NCBI GenBank assembly: GCA_013176395.1
Contig: JABMLP010000005.1
Span: 930,001-994,000, forward strand
Source: Venturia oleaginea
Taxonomy: Eukaryota; Ascomycota; Dothideomycetes; Venturiales; Venturiaceae
DNA: 64,000 bases
Reading direction: 5' to 3'
The position numbers were made by a program, and so were the translations under genes. Shown here one piece after another: positions 1 to 11,434 of this stretch. How positions within the stretch are numbered: position 1 is the stretch's first letter; the number at the start of each line of letters is the position of its first letter. The notes under the pieces were generated by a model, which was not told the origin of the DNA, ran no database searches, and was given only the letters and a program-made list of their open reading frames with translations.

Positions 1-378
1 GATGAAGATGAATATCTGTATTGGTGTCGTCCAGTCGGAGCACGTTGTCGAGAGGTTTGTCGTTACTCGTTGGCCATGGTGAGACCATCGATTGCGGGAC
101 CGGTAACGTGAATTGCCCATGTTTGGACATAGATATCATGTCGAGATTTCTATATATCCTCGAGGATCGACTCGATCTTGTTACTGCTATGGGGTACATG
201 ACATGACATTGTCCATGTTATATATCATTGTCCATGTTATATAGAGTATATGTTGTCGTGACTTCGCCCTGAGCGAGTCGCATCGATATTTTTGTTAACC
301 GAGCAGCTCTCAGTACCTATAGAATACCCACCACTGCTCTCTCCAGCTCCCAATTGCTCCCACCAATTCACCAAGGTC
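1..378. other. Intergenic / 5' flank of the PPR gene
   Basis: No supported gene. The stretch is the upstream flank of the PPR gene; a direct duplication of about 20 bases (ATTGTCCATGTTATAT) lies at about 209-242. Confidence 0.5.
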
Positions 379-3306
379 ATGCTAACTGCATGGGTGTGCT
401 CATCATGTCGTCGAGAACTGCAACGCCGCTCAATTCCATTCTCGAGAAGAGCAACTTTCGTCTCTCTCGCCAGTGTCGTACCGCCCACTCCAGATGACCA
501 GCAACAGAAAGCGCCGTCCTCGCCACCAAACCAGAGGCCCCTTCCTCCACGTCTTGGTCCTATATCTTCGCCAAGTGCTATATCGAACGCGCCGTCACCA
601 AGGACACGAACAGAAGAGCCGTTCGCGAAGAAGGATGCGCCAGCGCCAGCGCCTGTACAGACTGGACGGTACTCTCGCGGCCGCGACGTCGACATTTCTG
701 CCAATCCGATTGACTATGAGGCTGCGGTACGACTTCGTAACTTGGAGAGCCTACGCTTGTTTCGACAACCGGAGACGACGGGAGAAGCCCCTCCGGAAGA
801 AGAACAAACCCACCAGAAACTTCACTCACCACCAAGATTCGTGATCGACAGACCGACTCTATCCGAACGGCCGATTCTACAAAATATCATTCCTCCCCAA
901 GCTTCCTCACAGCCTCCCACCAGACTGCCCACCGTTCCACCCCATACCCAACTGCGCATGCACATGGACGATCCCTTGAAGTCCAACGATGATATATGGG
1001 ATTTCTTCAAGCAACGTATGCATGGCGATCCCTCAGAGACATGGCTCACATATGGTACGACTGGTCAAAAGGCTGCGAGAGGCCCGGAGCAAATGGGCAG
1101 CGTTTTCAACCTCTTCCTCCTGCGTATGACCAAAACCTGGAATAGCGAGTCGCCCAAAGACCAAGCCCCTTCAAGCATTGCTCGAACGCTTGATGAATTG
1201 GCCATCTTGCGACCTATATGGTATGTGGGTGCAATATGGGAACTTTTGTTCCGAGCTGAGAGGGCTATCCAGAAGGGGGACGAAAAGATTGTATCTTTGC
1301 TTCGAGAAGAGGTGCTCAGGCTTTGGGCTGGTCTTTTCAAAAATTGGGCCAAGCCACATTTGCATACCAATTTCTACAAAGGCGGTAATATCGACTGGTC
1401 AGGTTTACCAGACCCAAGCTGGTTGAATTTCAAACCAATGGCCAACGAACACAACACTAAACAATTCGATATCCGTTTGTACGGATTGTTTCAACAGATG
1501 CCGGCTTTGAAAAGAAATTCCCTTGCCGCGGCGATTCTGGTTACGTCCGATTTGCTGTGTCGACAGTTACCTGCTTTGCAAGCCTCAGAAGCATTCGACC
1601 TTGAGTATAAACCATTCTTTGAGTTTTTGACTAAAATTCTGACGGGCTCTCGGCTCGACAACGTTCTACGATTCCTTTCCGACGGCGAGGCAGAGCCCAA
1701 ACACAGGATGGACTCTGCACAGTTTGATCGTATGCTTGATCGGATCAGAGGGGCCACCATGCGTGCTGCGATAGCTGCGAGCTCCGACTCGGTGGAAGCA
1801 TTTGCCAATGGGCGGGTGGGTATGAACGCCCAGAAGCAGCAGGGTCTAGATCTAGCCATTTGCAAACAGATCGGTCATCGACTGGAAAAGCAAGAGCATT
1901 CTCAAATCATCCAAATATGGGAACAACTCCGGGACGACTTTGATACAGCGAAATCGCCTATAAGCAACATCGTCTACGATAATCTGATCTATGCCTTTGA
2001 CAAGCTCAGGCGTCCGGATCTGTCGAACAACGTTTGGAATCATATGGTCAGCAGCGGCGTGAAGCCCAATGCGAATCAGTGGAGGAAACTGCTTCAAGGA
2101 CGCGGCAGAGACCCTGAGACGATGGAGAAAGTGTGGCGACATATGCTTGCCGCAGGTATCAAACCGGACTTACAAGCCTGGAACAGTCGCATTCAATCAC
2201 TTCTGCTTTGGGGTGCAGACGCAGAACAAGGTCTAGTTGCGCTTGATGAAATGACCAAGGCATGGCTCGCTGCCGTCGACAAAATGTGGCCCCGCGAGAA
2301 GGGCTTGTCATCGACGAGGCCAGCACTGTCGTTGATCGGAGATTTTCCGAACGCGCCGCGCCCAAACAATTACACACTCAATGCCTGTGTCAGTGGCCTG
2401 GTGAATCGACGATTCGGAAAGCAGAAGCGCGTCGATCTGATTCCTATTGTCTTCCAGTGGGCCGACAGACTTGAAATATCCCCAGACGTCATTACTTATA
2501 ATACGCTGGTTGGCATGTGTATAAAGGATGGGAACATGACCGAGGTCACGCAGCTGATGGTGCAAATGGGTAAACAGAATATCCAGCCAGACTCTGTCAC
2601 ATTCACCATGCTGATGAACCACATCTTCAAGCCGGCGACGAGCGCCATGCCGGTTTCGTTCGAGGACCAAGAAGACGCGGTCGGCTCTCTCTTAGGTCTC
2701 ATGGACTCAGCAGGTTTGAGGAAAGACAAGTATATCTACTCTACCTTGATCAATGGATTGCTCAAATCTCACAAGAATGTCGTGGGAGCAAACTTGGTGC
2801 TTGAGACTATGATCAAGCAAGGAGTTAAGGTCACTCCGCTCGACTGGACTGCCTTTATAACCTATTACTTTCAGGAAGCTGTGGACAACGGTGGCTATCC
2901 CAACTTTGCTGCCATTGAGGCGATATGGAATCGTGTTCAGTCGACCGATGGCGTCGTTGACAGAATAATGTACGATCGCCTAATTGAAGGCTATGCTCGG
3001 TTCGGGGAAGTGGATCTGGCGCTTCATTTCTTGAGAAGAATGGCCAAGGAAGCGTTGAAGCCTGGGTGGCCTTGTCTCACGGCTGTGATTCAGACGTTGC
3101 TGGATAGGGGTAGGATGGATCTCGCAGAGGAGATTGTGCATGATGTGGAGCACAGCGAAGGATACCTTCCTCACGGCGTCGGACTCGATCACGCCAAATT
3201 CAATCCGGACCGAACCTTGTTCTGGCAGGCTGTGGTTGGAGCTGGTTTGAGGGAGATGCCTTTTGTGCCACCCCAAAAGAAGGGTGATACCAATGCGGGT
3301 ATCTAG
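379..3306 (+). CDS. Mitochondrial pentatricopeptide repeat (PPR) protein
   Basis: Single-exon gene of 975 residues. The frame is open from 292, but the ATG at 379 is preferred because it gives a basic N-terminus rich in Arg and Ser (RRELQRRSIPFSRR), typical of a mitochondrial presequence. After a Pro-rich, low-complexity segment to about residue 190 and a helical middle, degenerate 35-residue PPR units fill roughly residues 530-930; recognisable cores include NIVYDNLIYAF, PDVITYNTLVGMC, PDSVTFTMLMNHI and KYIYSTLINGL. PPR proteins of this type bind organellar transcripts and act in processing or translation of mitochondrial mRNA; the size and layout resemble fungal Cya5-like proteins, but the RNA target cannot be read from sequence. 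The next gene starts 288 bases downstream on the same strand. Confidence 0.9.
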   Translation: MLTAWVCSSCRRELQRRSIPFSRRATFVSLASVVPPTPDDQQQKAPSSPPNQRPLPPRLGPISSPSAISNAPSPRTRTEEPFAKKDAPAPAPVQTGRYSRGRDVDISANPIDYEAAVRLRNLESLRLFRQPETTGEAPPEEEQTHQKLHSPPRFVIDRPTLSERPILQNIIPPQASSQPPTRLPTVPPHTQLRMHMDDPLKSNDDIWDFFKQRMHGDPSETWLTYGTTGQKAARGPEQMGSVFNLFLLRMTKTWNSESPKDQAPSSIARTLDELAILRPIWYVGAIWELLFRAERAIQKGDEKIVSLLREEVLRLWAGLFKNWAKPHLHTNFYKGGNIDWSGLPDPSWLNFKPMANEHNTKQFDIRLYGLFQQMPALKRNSLAAAILVTSDLLCRQLPALQASEAFDLEYKPFFEFLTKILTGSRLDNVLRFLSDGEAEPKHRMDSAQFDRMLDRIRGATMRAAIAASSDSVEAFANGRVGMNAQKQQGLDLAICKQIGHRLEKQEHSQIIQIWEQLRDDFDTAKSPISNIVYDNLIYAFDKLRRPDLSNNVWNHMVSSGVKPNANQWRKLLQGRGRDPETMEKVWRHMLAAGIKPDLQAWNSRIQSLLLWGADAEQGLVALDEMTKAWLAAVDKMWPREKGLSSTRPALSLIGDFPNAPRPNNYTLNACVSGLVNRRFGKQKRVDLIPIVFQWADRLEISPDVITYNTLVGMCIKDGNMTEVTQLMVQMGKQNIQPDSVTFTMLMNHIFKPATSAMPVSFEDQEDAVGSLLGLMDSAGLRKDKYIYSTLINGLLKSHKNVVGANLVLETMIKQGVKVTPLDWTAFITYYFQEAVDNGGYPNFAAIEAIWNRVQSTDGVVDRIMYDRLIEGYARFGEVDLALHFLRRMAKEALKPGWPCLTAVIQTLLDRGRMDLAEEIVHDVEHSEGYLPHGVGLDHAKFNPDRTLFWQAVVGAGLREMPFVPPQKKGDTNAGI

Positions 3307-3594
3307 GTGATGGCCGTTGTCGGTATAAATAATCACTTATACGAGTACGGTCTTGTTCTACGGTCCCTCTTTCTTTTCTCCCCTTGCCAGCGTGCTATCA
3401 CAACGCGCTTCAAGCTCCAAACTTGATATCACGTGGCGTTGTTCATGTTGCTCCGCACTATACAAAGGATGGCTCCGACGTTGAAGGCCTACAACGTCTT
3501 CCAATCAAACAACAAACATCAAAAAGAATTAACTCTCGCAAACCCTACACCAAATTCAACGCGTTCAACCCAAGTCCTCAACTAAAGTCTCACC

Positions 3595-5217
3595 ATGGCC
3601 AAAGAAAAGCCTGACCCAAAGAAGGAGGACAAAGCCAAGGCACCACGCGAGCCTCGGAACCAGCGCCACATTGCCATCACTCTACCGGATGGGACTATGA
3701 TCACACGTACCCCCGGTCCAGTACCTAGACTTCGGAATGTAGGCATAAGGAAGCAGTATACTAGGTACGTTTTACTGAGGTAGCTGGTTGACCATGGCTG
3801 GAGCTGGAACTTTTGGGGCTTCGACTAATGCTACACTCGCTTCAAGAAAGCCTTTAGGCGCCTTGAGGTGTCCAACCAAGCCATGGGCTCTTACCAAACC
3901 AAGCTAGCTGCGTGAGGTTCCAGCCTTCGGTACATGCCCAACATGGGCGTCCCGCTGCGTAACAATTGAGAAATACTGACGGGCTCGCATTTAGGAAGAA
4001 GATCAAGTATACGTGGAACAGCAAACCGCGCAAGAGCAAGACGGGGGGCCTCCAGAAGAAGGACGAGCCAAAGGGTCATTACAAGAGATTAAACAATGAG
4101 AAGTACAATCGACACGCTTCTCAAATGTGATAATTACTAAATTGTGTCTCGTAGAAAGGGACAAATCAAGGCCATGACTTTCATGGAGCTTCCTCCCGAA
4201 ATCCGGAATGCAATATACCCTCAACTCATCGAAGAAATCGAAGGACGGACGCTCATCTTTACCAACAATCCCACTGGACTTGTGTCTGGTTGGCCTGCCA
4301 CCGTTGTCCCACGCCTGCCCACTGGACTTCTTAGTGCAGGCAGCAAACTCATTCGTCAGGAATTACTGCCACTCGCGTATGAGAAAGCGGATGTACACAT
4401 TCGAATCGTCTCCGCCCACCTCAAATCCACCGACGACCTCTATGCGTGGGTCAACGATGATGATGCGATACCTTTCTCGAGCCTCGATATCACCCTCCTC
4501 ACGAAATTAAGCCTCACCATCCTCCTCCCTTGCTCTTTTGAGAAAACACAAAAAGGTCAAGGCATCAACTTCACCTTCCTCGCACGCATGGTCAAACTCC
4601 GTCTTCTCCGCATCCGAGTACAAGTCCACGTCTCCAATCCTCATTTAGCTCCTTGGATTTATCTACATACACCGGTGCCGGACACGAAATTCACTCCTTT
4701 CGTCAAGAAGACGATGAAGCGTTTGTTTAAACACATTCCTCAGACTGCGCGAGTGGAGTTTGGTGACGGTGTGGATGCAGTGGATAAAGGTCTAGGCACT
4801 TGGGTTGATCATAGGGCTGACGGGGCGGCGGATCAGGGATGGATGGAGAATCCTAATATTAAGGAATGCCAGCCACGGGCGGGGCGTCATGCCAGGGATA
4901 CAGTTGCTGTGCCTTGTAATCAGGCTGAAGAGGTGTGGGGGAAATTGAGGGAGAAGATGGGGACGGCGGGTGCTTTTACTAGGCTTGCTCCTGTTTCTAT
5001 GGGAGATGGGGTGGAGCGGGGACATGGCTCCGGGTTGGGTCGGAGCGTGGAGGATCCTGTCATTGTTGGTGATGAGGAGGAAGTAGAGGAGAATGTTGAT
5101 TTGACATCAGATGAAGACGAGGAAATGGAAGACGATGAGGGAGTCGAGGAGGAGGCTGTTGTGGATTTGGATACTGAGATGCCTAACGCAGGTAAGAAGA
5201 AAGACGAGAACTTATGA
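3595..5217 (+). CDS. 2EXR (F-box-like) domain protein, 3 exons
   Basis: Three exons: 3595-3764, 3995-4102 and 4155-5217, about 446 residues. Intron 1 (230 bases) has donor GTACGT and branch site CTGAC; intron 2 (52 bases) has TACTAA 10-15 bases before TAG. The junctions restore one frame. The N-terminus is very basic (KEKPDPKKEDKAKAPR, then KSKTGGLQKKDEP). The motif FMELPPEIRNAIYPQLI, about residues 100-116, is the F-box-like opening of the fungal 2EXR family. The last 60 residues are strongly acidic (runs of Glu/Asp around DEDEEMEDDEGVEEE). Members have no established biochemical role; an adaptor or nuclear role is inference from the charged ends. Exon 3 alone has no good ATG before residue M103, which supports the upstream exons. 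Confidence 0.75.
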
Positions 5218-5926
5218 CGCCAGGTTGTTCGGAGAGTACTCAAGGGGTTGAGAAGCCGGTTCTGTTGCGGCTTGTGAGACTATTCTGGGTCTTTTCGGAC
5301 ACGAGAATTGGTGAGGGGGATTGGGGGTGTGGATAGAATGGATATGACTAGGATAGGATGTTAATATGGTGAGGGACTCTGGGTGTACATAGTTGGTAAT
5401 TTTGTACTGGCGGCAGCTGGTGTTTTGGGACGGGATGGGAGGTTTATGGATGGTGGAAGTATTTGGGATATTGTTGGTGGGGATGGCTTGGGTATAGATA
5501 GTATTTGGCTCGCGTTTGGGGCTGATGTTTATAGTCCTAATCATTATCTTGCTTTCTTTCTTTCTTTTTCTTTTCCTTTCCTTTCTTCGCATGAATCTCT
5601 TCTACCCTGTCTACTATCAATTAAAGGGCGCGACTGAGAACAAGATGGTACTGTGTACGTATGAGCACTTGTCGTACTCGAGCTTGGTAGGATTCGACTA
5701 GTCCTTTAGTTGTTAATCTAGATTCCTTGACTGCAAGATTTTCAATTCTAGTAGTTTTCTAGGGGTTAGTATAGTATTGGATATCGGTACTTGTTACCCC
5801 CTGATATATGTTAGTATTAGGATACTCGTTCGATGTAGAACTGAAGCTATGTGTATAAATTATAACTTCTTGTACTATGTAGTTTAGATCTTAAGTTTTA
5901 ATAGTAAGAATTAAGCGTTTGAATGG
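5218..5926. other. Intergenic, no gene seen
   Basis: AT-richer sequence with pyrimidine runs near 5550-5590. Open frames here are short and lack credible starts. Confidence 0.5.
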
Positions 5927-6614
5927 TTTTGTCAAAGGATAGATCCTTTCTCAACTTATCCTGGATGGATTCTTAGCACTACCTGGTAGTTCTCACGTGC
6001 GCCTAGCAGGGATTATTCAGGGACCGTTTCACATGCGCTTCTACTCCTTTCTATTCTCTTCTCAGGACAGCATGTCCTTTTCCTACTTGGAAGATTATAT
6101 ATACAAGTTGTTCTTCCTGTACCTACACTTTCTTCTTTGTACTTAGATACTTTGAAATACAAGCAGTCTTCTCTCACTTGCGAAACACCTTTGAGGGTTG
6201 AACTCTTACAGGTTTTTGTCGATTGGTAGGGCCCGGGGTTCGGGTGTAGATAATATAAGCTATGATAGGTAATAAAGATTGGTACTATAGATAGAAAAAA
6301 TTCTCTGCTCTTTTTAAAGCGATAGGAAAGGTGTAAGAGTTCAACCCTCAAAGGTGTTTCGCAAGTGAGGGAAGACAGCTTATATTTCAAGTATCTAAGT
6401 ACAAAGAAGAAAGTGTAGGTACAGGAAGAACAACTTGTATATATAATCTTCCAAGTAGGAAAAGGACATGCTGTCCTGAGAAGAGAATAGAAAGGAGTAG
6501 AAGCGCATGTGAAACGGTCCCTGAATAATCCCTGCTAGGCGCACGTGAGAACTACCAGGTAGTGCTAAGAATCCATCCAGGATAAGTTGAGAAAGGATCT
6601 ATCCTTTGACAAAA
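5927..6614. repeat. 688-bp long inverted repeat (foldback/MITE-like)
   Basis: Left arm 5927-6210 (284 bases) and right arm 6332-6614 (283 bases) are reverse complements with only a few mismatches and small indels; the spacer is 121 bases. Outer ends read TTTTGTCAAAGGATAGATCC on the left and its complement on the right. The transcript of either strand would form a hairpin with a stem of about 280 bp. No coding capacity. I see no clear target-site duplication (only GG on both sides), so a foldback MITE is likely but not proven; an inverted duplication is the alternative. The mismatches cluster at about 6160-6180 / 6365-6385. Confidence 0.85.
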
Positions 6615-6834
6615 GGATTACCGGTGGAGAAAAGGATATATATATATAGAAAGAATCATGTACTAATATAAAACAAACCGCCGTCCAAACAATCCCGTAA
6701 CTCCATCATCTAATCTTTACCATCCCTCGAAATATTTATCCCAGTACAAACCAACAAACACCCTTTTTCCCATCTACCCACCCATCCATCCATGCAAGAT
6801 TCATCTCCTACCCCCCTCCCCCTACCCCCACAAA

Positions 6835-7929
6835 TCATCCCAAAACCCTCATAACAAGCGTAGAATTAACAATCCAATTCCAAGGCCTAACCTCAAGCAC
6901 CATCTCCACCCCCACCCCCTCCAAATCCCCACCCCCAAAAACAGGATACAACAACCCCCTTAAACCCGTCGCACTCCTCGTAACAACCAAAGCCCCCGGC
7001 CGCATTTTCCTAACCACATTCTTCATAATCGCCTTTTTGGCCGCCGTGTTCATGCCGACCAGGGCAGCGAGGAAGACAATGTCGTAGGTGGAGAGGGAGG
7101 AGAGGGGTTCTGTTGCGTCTTGGTGGAGGAAGGACATGGAGGTGTGGTTTAGGTGGGTGGAGAGGGTGGAGGAAAGGTTTATTGCGTGGAGATTGAGGTC
7201 TATGTTTGTTATTTTTGCGGTGGGGAGGTGGGTTGCGAAGAGGAAGGAGGTTAGGGGGAGGGGACCGGAGCCGATGAAGGCTATTGAGAGGGGGTTTGGT
7301 TCTGTTGGTGTTTGGGATGGTTGTTGTTGGGAGAGGGCGGCGAGGATGTTTGATAGTTCGAGGTTTACTAGATCGATGTAGTTTTTGTGGTAGGGGAAGT
7401 TGGTTAGGAGGGTTTGTGCTGCTGTTTTTTGGTTGTTTGTTAGGGGGTTTGGTGGTGGTTGGGCTGATAGGGGTTACGAACCTGATATTCGAACTGGATC
7501 ATCAATAGCCCTGTCGTTTTCTGCACCCGCATCCAGTTCCTCCAGAAACTTTTCTGCCCAGTGTTTTTCTAACTCGCCTTCGCCTTCAGCACATATTTCC
7601 CGTAACCGCCCAATGGTCTCTTCGATCTCCTTGTCTCCAAGAACTCGCTCCACGACTGTCTTGTTCCAAGGTTTGATGCAGGTAGAAACAAGTCGGCCAA
7701 ACAAATCATTGACACGCGGGCAAGGCTTAAGATCCTGCCGCGAAGCTAGCTCATCAGCAATGAGCAGAATCTCCTCAACAAGTTCCTCGGCTTGTCTAAT
7801 GTCTTTCAACACCTTAGTTGTCACTCCATTGGTCACAGAAATCAAGGTCCCAGTCTCTGATGTAGGCGTCGCAGGCGGTGTGCCATTCTCAGGCAAATCG
7901 ATACGTTGAATAATAGTAGAAAAAGTCAT
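6835..7929 (-). CDS. Nicotianamine synthase
   Basis: Two exons on the minus strand, 7929-7482 and 7421-6835, 344 residues. The 60-base intron has donor GTTCGT (non-standard but GT), CTAAC near the 3' end and acceptor AACAG; joining gives NFPYHKNYIDLVNLE, a hallmark of the NAS family, followed by the SAM-binding motif FIGSGPLPLTS. Further family features are DIVFLAALVGM and the RPGALVVTRSATGLRGLLYP block near the C-terminus. The enzyme joins three S-adenosylmethionine aminocarboxypropyl groups into nicotianamine, a cytosolic chelator of Zn, Fe, Ni and Cu. Length fits plant and fungal NAS (about 320-350). It is divergent from the zincophore-like gene at 10.4 kb with no gene between them. Confidence 0.92.
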
Positions 7930-10369
7930 GATTCAGGTATCTTGATGTAAAAGTAAAGGAAGATCTTGATTGGAAAGCCATCTTTGTAAGAAACGCGGTC
8001 TTATAAAGAAGGGTTTCTTTCAAGTCACGTACTGCAAGTGAATTTTTTGCCCATGCCTGCTTGTTGGCAATCTGGTGGTGGAATTCGTATCCCCCTTGCC
8101 AGCAATCAGGTATATCGGGCCGAGACCAACCACAGTACCGTGATGGCCATGTAATTGGATAAGCGCATAAACAGGGCTATGTTTTCTTGCTATAGTGGTT
8201 GAGATGATTATTTTATGCTCGTAGCCATTGGCTGTACTTGCTGGGCAAATTTGGTGGCGGGAAGAAAGCGGAACGTCGGCTACAAGCTGCCCATTTTTCG
8301 TAACTATGAGGCTTCAGTGATCGCAAAAGTGAGGTAGCGTGGAGGTGCAGGTGGGACTCGTTTCGAGCCCTTGTGCTTTCAGGCGTGGGCAGATTGCGCT
8401 AGAGTTGTGCTGATGGGATAAGGGTGAACGTATCGTAACATGATTGGTCTGCAAAATCCGAGGACTCCGCTCTTGTAACTGATTCGAATGTGGACTTCAG
8501 ATACCTGATGAAAAAATCGCGCAGCTTGTCCCTCGCAATGGAAATCTATACCATTAGCCTTCTACAAAAACATTTATCTGCGCCTATCCACGGTTAGTTT
8601 CGCGTAATGTCATTTGAAAGAGCTACGCATGCATGATGGTGATATACAGGGCACACGGCAGCTGCAGGATTTTCATGAGGCTGTTGTCCACGACTGTCAA
8701 TGGGGTTTGGAGGGTCCATGCTAGCCATCTGACGAAGAGGCCGCCGATCTCACTAGCCGGACCCGTTTTTAGCCCAATCCTCGTGGCAAGCCGTTGATAA
8801 TTTAGCGGGTGAGGCGCGAACAAAGGTACAAATCTTGTTGGCTTATCCAGAGATACCAATGGCGCTTCGAGAAGAGGCCCTCGGAGATGTGGTGGATCGA
8901 TCATGACACCTGTTTGTCCTTCATGCCATCAGCCTGGAACGACCCAGCATCATACATCGGGCCGTTCAGCCGAAGGGAAGAAAAGCAAACAAACTCTAAT
9001 TCCATAGCGTGGGGATGGTTCTTTAGCTGACAGCCGTTTCAAACGGTTTATAATTGCATGACGTGGAATAGCTTCCCATGAGGATTTGAAAGGTTCCGTT
9101 TTAGGCGCGATAGGTGGTTCATGCGGTCCTGTGGGATGATGCATCATGGTCTGGCAGGCAGCTGAGAGTAAGGGCCTATAGTCGTGTCAGCTGATTCCGT
9201 TGCTCCCATAATGTAGTGCACGTTTACCTGAAGTGTATTTTTATTCACAACAATTGGTCCTTGTTCATTTGGCCTGCAGAGCGTCGAAATGGGGAAGAAA
9301 GTGGGAGGTGGTCGTATGCAATTCTTGCAACCTTCATCTGCGAGACCTTCGTTGCTGTACTTGAGGGAAGTATCATGTGGAACTCTGGCATCTCCGCATA
9401 AAGGGAGGGACGAGCGACAAGAATAAGGTAAAAGTAAACCGTTGTGTGTACCTCAGCTCTGGCATGATTTATGGCTTTTGTTAAAGACCGGCTTGCAGTC
9501 GGGACTGCCAAGCATGGTCATGAGCGAGGAAGGTGTTTGATGAGCTGAAGCAATGTGACAAGATTCAAAAGGGAAAGGGCACTGGCTATTGAAGTACTGC
9601 CGGAGCTGCACTTTCGAATGAGAGGCTGTATATGGTGTTATTGTGACTCGAAAGAAAACCATCTAACACTTGGTGGATCAGTTGTGAAAACGGGACCATC
9701 AATGTTCACGTACCGTGTTGATGCTGTCTCTGCTGAGATGTATGCTCTAAGACGTAATCGAGCGCATATTAGATCACCACAGTATTTTTCTTTTAAGTTC
9801 AAATATGGGAAAGCCATGAAATGAGTGTTTGCACCCGACACTCAAGAATCTTTGAGAATGATGTTGTCAGAAATTCGTCGCACTTACCTCAGCCGGTAAG
9901 TCGTCTGCTCATGTCAGCTCTTCGACCAGGTTAAAGAGCTGGCAAGCACATTATGTCACTAGATCAGGCAGAACTTCCGTGATTTCAAGGAAAAATTGGG
10001 GTTTGCGGACCTAGATGTCCATCACGGTTGTTGCTTGCCAAGACCAGTCGCGAGGAAAATACTGGGCAATACGGCCAAAGCTGAACTAAGACCTTGCGGC
10101 TTCACTGGGATTCGTGAGTTTCCTGAATTTTTGAAAAAATTTCCTTTTCGTAGAGGTTTTAGAACGCCAGCTTCTGCCATCATGGCAAAGAGACGGTCAT
10201 AGTCGTCTTGGTCTTTGGTGGTAGCGTGAAGTTTTGCTCAAATCGTATTTTTCGTCCGATGGTCCACGAGATATAAAAGCGAAGGCCAGTTCCCAGGTGT
10301 AGACCAGGTCCAGTCAATTCAGCGAGCATCTCCCTCAAGATCCAATTCGATCCAAATCCTCTGCCCAAC
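7930..10369. other. 2.4 kb intergenic region between two metal-related genes
   Basis: No supported gene on either strand; open frames are short and have no family features. It must hold the promoters of nicotianamine synthase (left, minus) and the Pra1-like gene (right, plus). GCCAAG hexamers, the core of PacC/Rim101 sites, are at 9507 and 10037, but this number is near chance for the length. TATAAAAG lies at 10272-10279, about 95 bases before the ATG of the downstream gene. Confidence 0.5.
10272..10279 (+). promoter_or_regulatory. TATA box of the zincophore-like gene
   Basis: TATAAAAG 91-98 bases upstream of the ATG at 10370, a normal place for a TATA element in a strongly expressed fungal secreted-protein gene. 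Confidence 0.45.
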
Positions 10370-11434
10370 ATGCAATTCTCCCTAGCATCAATCCTGCTCC
10401 TGGCAACAACGACTCTCGCCTCCCCTCTCGCTGCTCGCCAGGCGGTGGTAACTGTCACCCAAATAGTGTCCCCGCCACAGCCAAAACCTTGGAATGACGG
10501 CGCCGTTACCATGTATCCAATCCACAGCTCTTGTAACGCCACTCTCCGTGCACAACTGGAGCGAGGCCTGGGCGAGGCGGTGAAGCTGGCTCAACATGCG
10601 AAAGAACATCTGCTCTTCTGGGGCCACGATTCCCCATTTGTAACCAAGTACTTTGGAAACGAGTCGACTGCAACGCCGATTGGATGGTACGATAGAATTG
10701 TTTCTGCAGACCGAGCGGGAATGTTGTTTCGATGTGATGATCCGGATAGAAATTGTGCCACACAAGACAGTATGTATCCAATCCCCTCTTCCGTCTTTAA
10801 AATGTCGTTCCAGGGACTGAAGGTTCATAGATTGGGCTGGACATCATCGCGGGGAGAATGCTACACTCGAGACAGTGATCTGCCCTCTCTCTTTCGAGAT
10901 CAGACGTCCACTCGAAGCGGTCTGCGGACTTGGCTATACAGTCACCAAGTCGCCATTGAATACTTTCTGGGCGACCGATCTTTTACACCGCATTCTCCAT
11001 GTTCCTAAAATCAGCGAGGATGTAGTGGGTCATTACGCAGAGGATTACGAGACTGTCGTTGAGTTAGCCGAGACGCACTCCAATTCCAGCGTTGTTGACA
11101 GCGACACGCTTCAGTACTTTGCCATTGATGTGTATGCAAACGACATTGCTGCACCTGGTGTTGGATGCCACGGTGAAGAGCCAGAGCATGACCATGCCTC
11201 CGCCACCTCCATCGCCGCAGTCACAGTTACCGCGGTCGAGACGGCTGCAGCTGCAGCAACGAGTGCAACTCCCAGTACAAACGCTACAACTTCGGAGCAA
11301 ATGCCAGAGCAAGCGACTGGAACGACCACTGCTCCTACGGTAAGGGACTGAGCTACTCTTCCGTCAGTGAACAAGCAGCTAATAAATGATAGGAATGCCA
11401 TACTCATGCAGACGGTGTGGTCCACTGCTCTTAG
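10370..11434 (+). CDS. Secreted zinc-binding protein of the Pra1/Zps1/Asp f 2 family (HRXXH)
   Basis: Three exons: 10370-10769, 10831-11339 and 11393-11434, 316 residues. Signal peptide MQFSLASILLLATTTLASPLA. The core has AKEHLLFWGHDS, TKYFGN, WYDRIV and FRCDDPD, then after intron 1 NWAGHHRGENATLETVICP. The zincin-like HRXXH motif is HRILH (His186, His190). A Ser/Thr/Ala-rich linker follows the EEPEHDH cluster. The third exon is only 42 bases and encodes ECHTHADGVVHCS, the conserved Cys/His zinc tail of this family; without it the frame would end at a premature TGA. In yeasts and Aspergillus these proteins capture extracellular zinc, are induced by zinc shortage and alkaline pH, and often sit beside a zinc transporter gene; none is visible here. 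Its nearest neighbour is nicotianamine synthase. Confidence 0.93.

Noticed and set aside
237..844. Frames on both strands within the 5' part of the PPR gene
   Set aside because: Shadows of the low-complexity N-terminal coding region.
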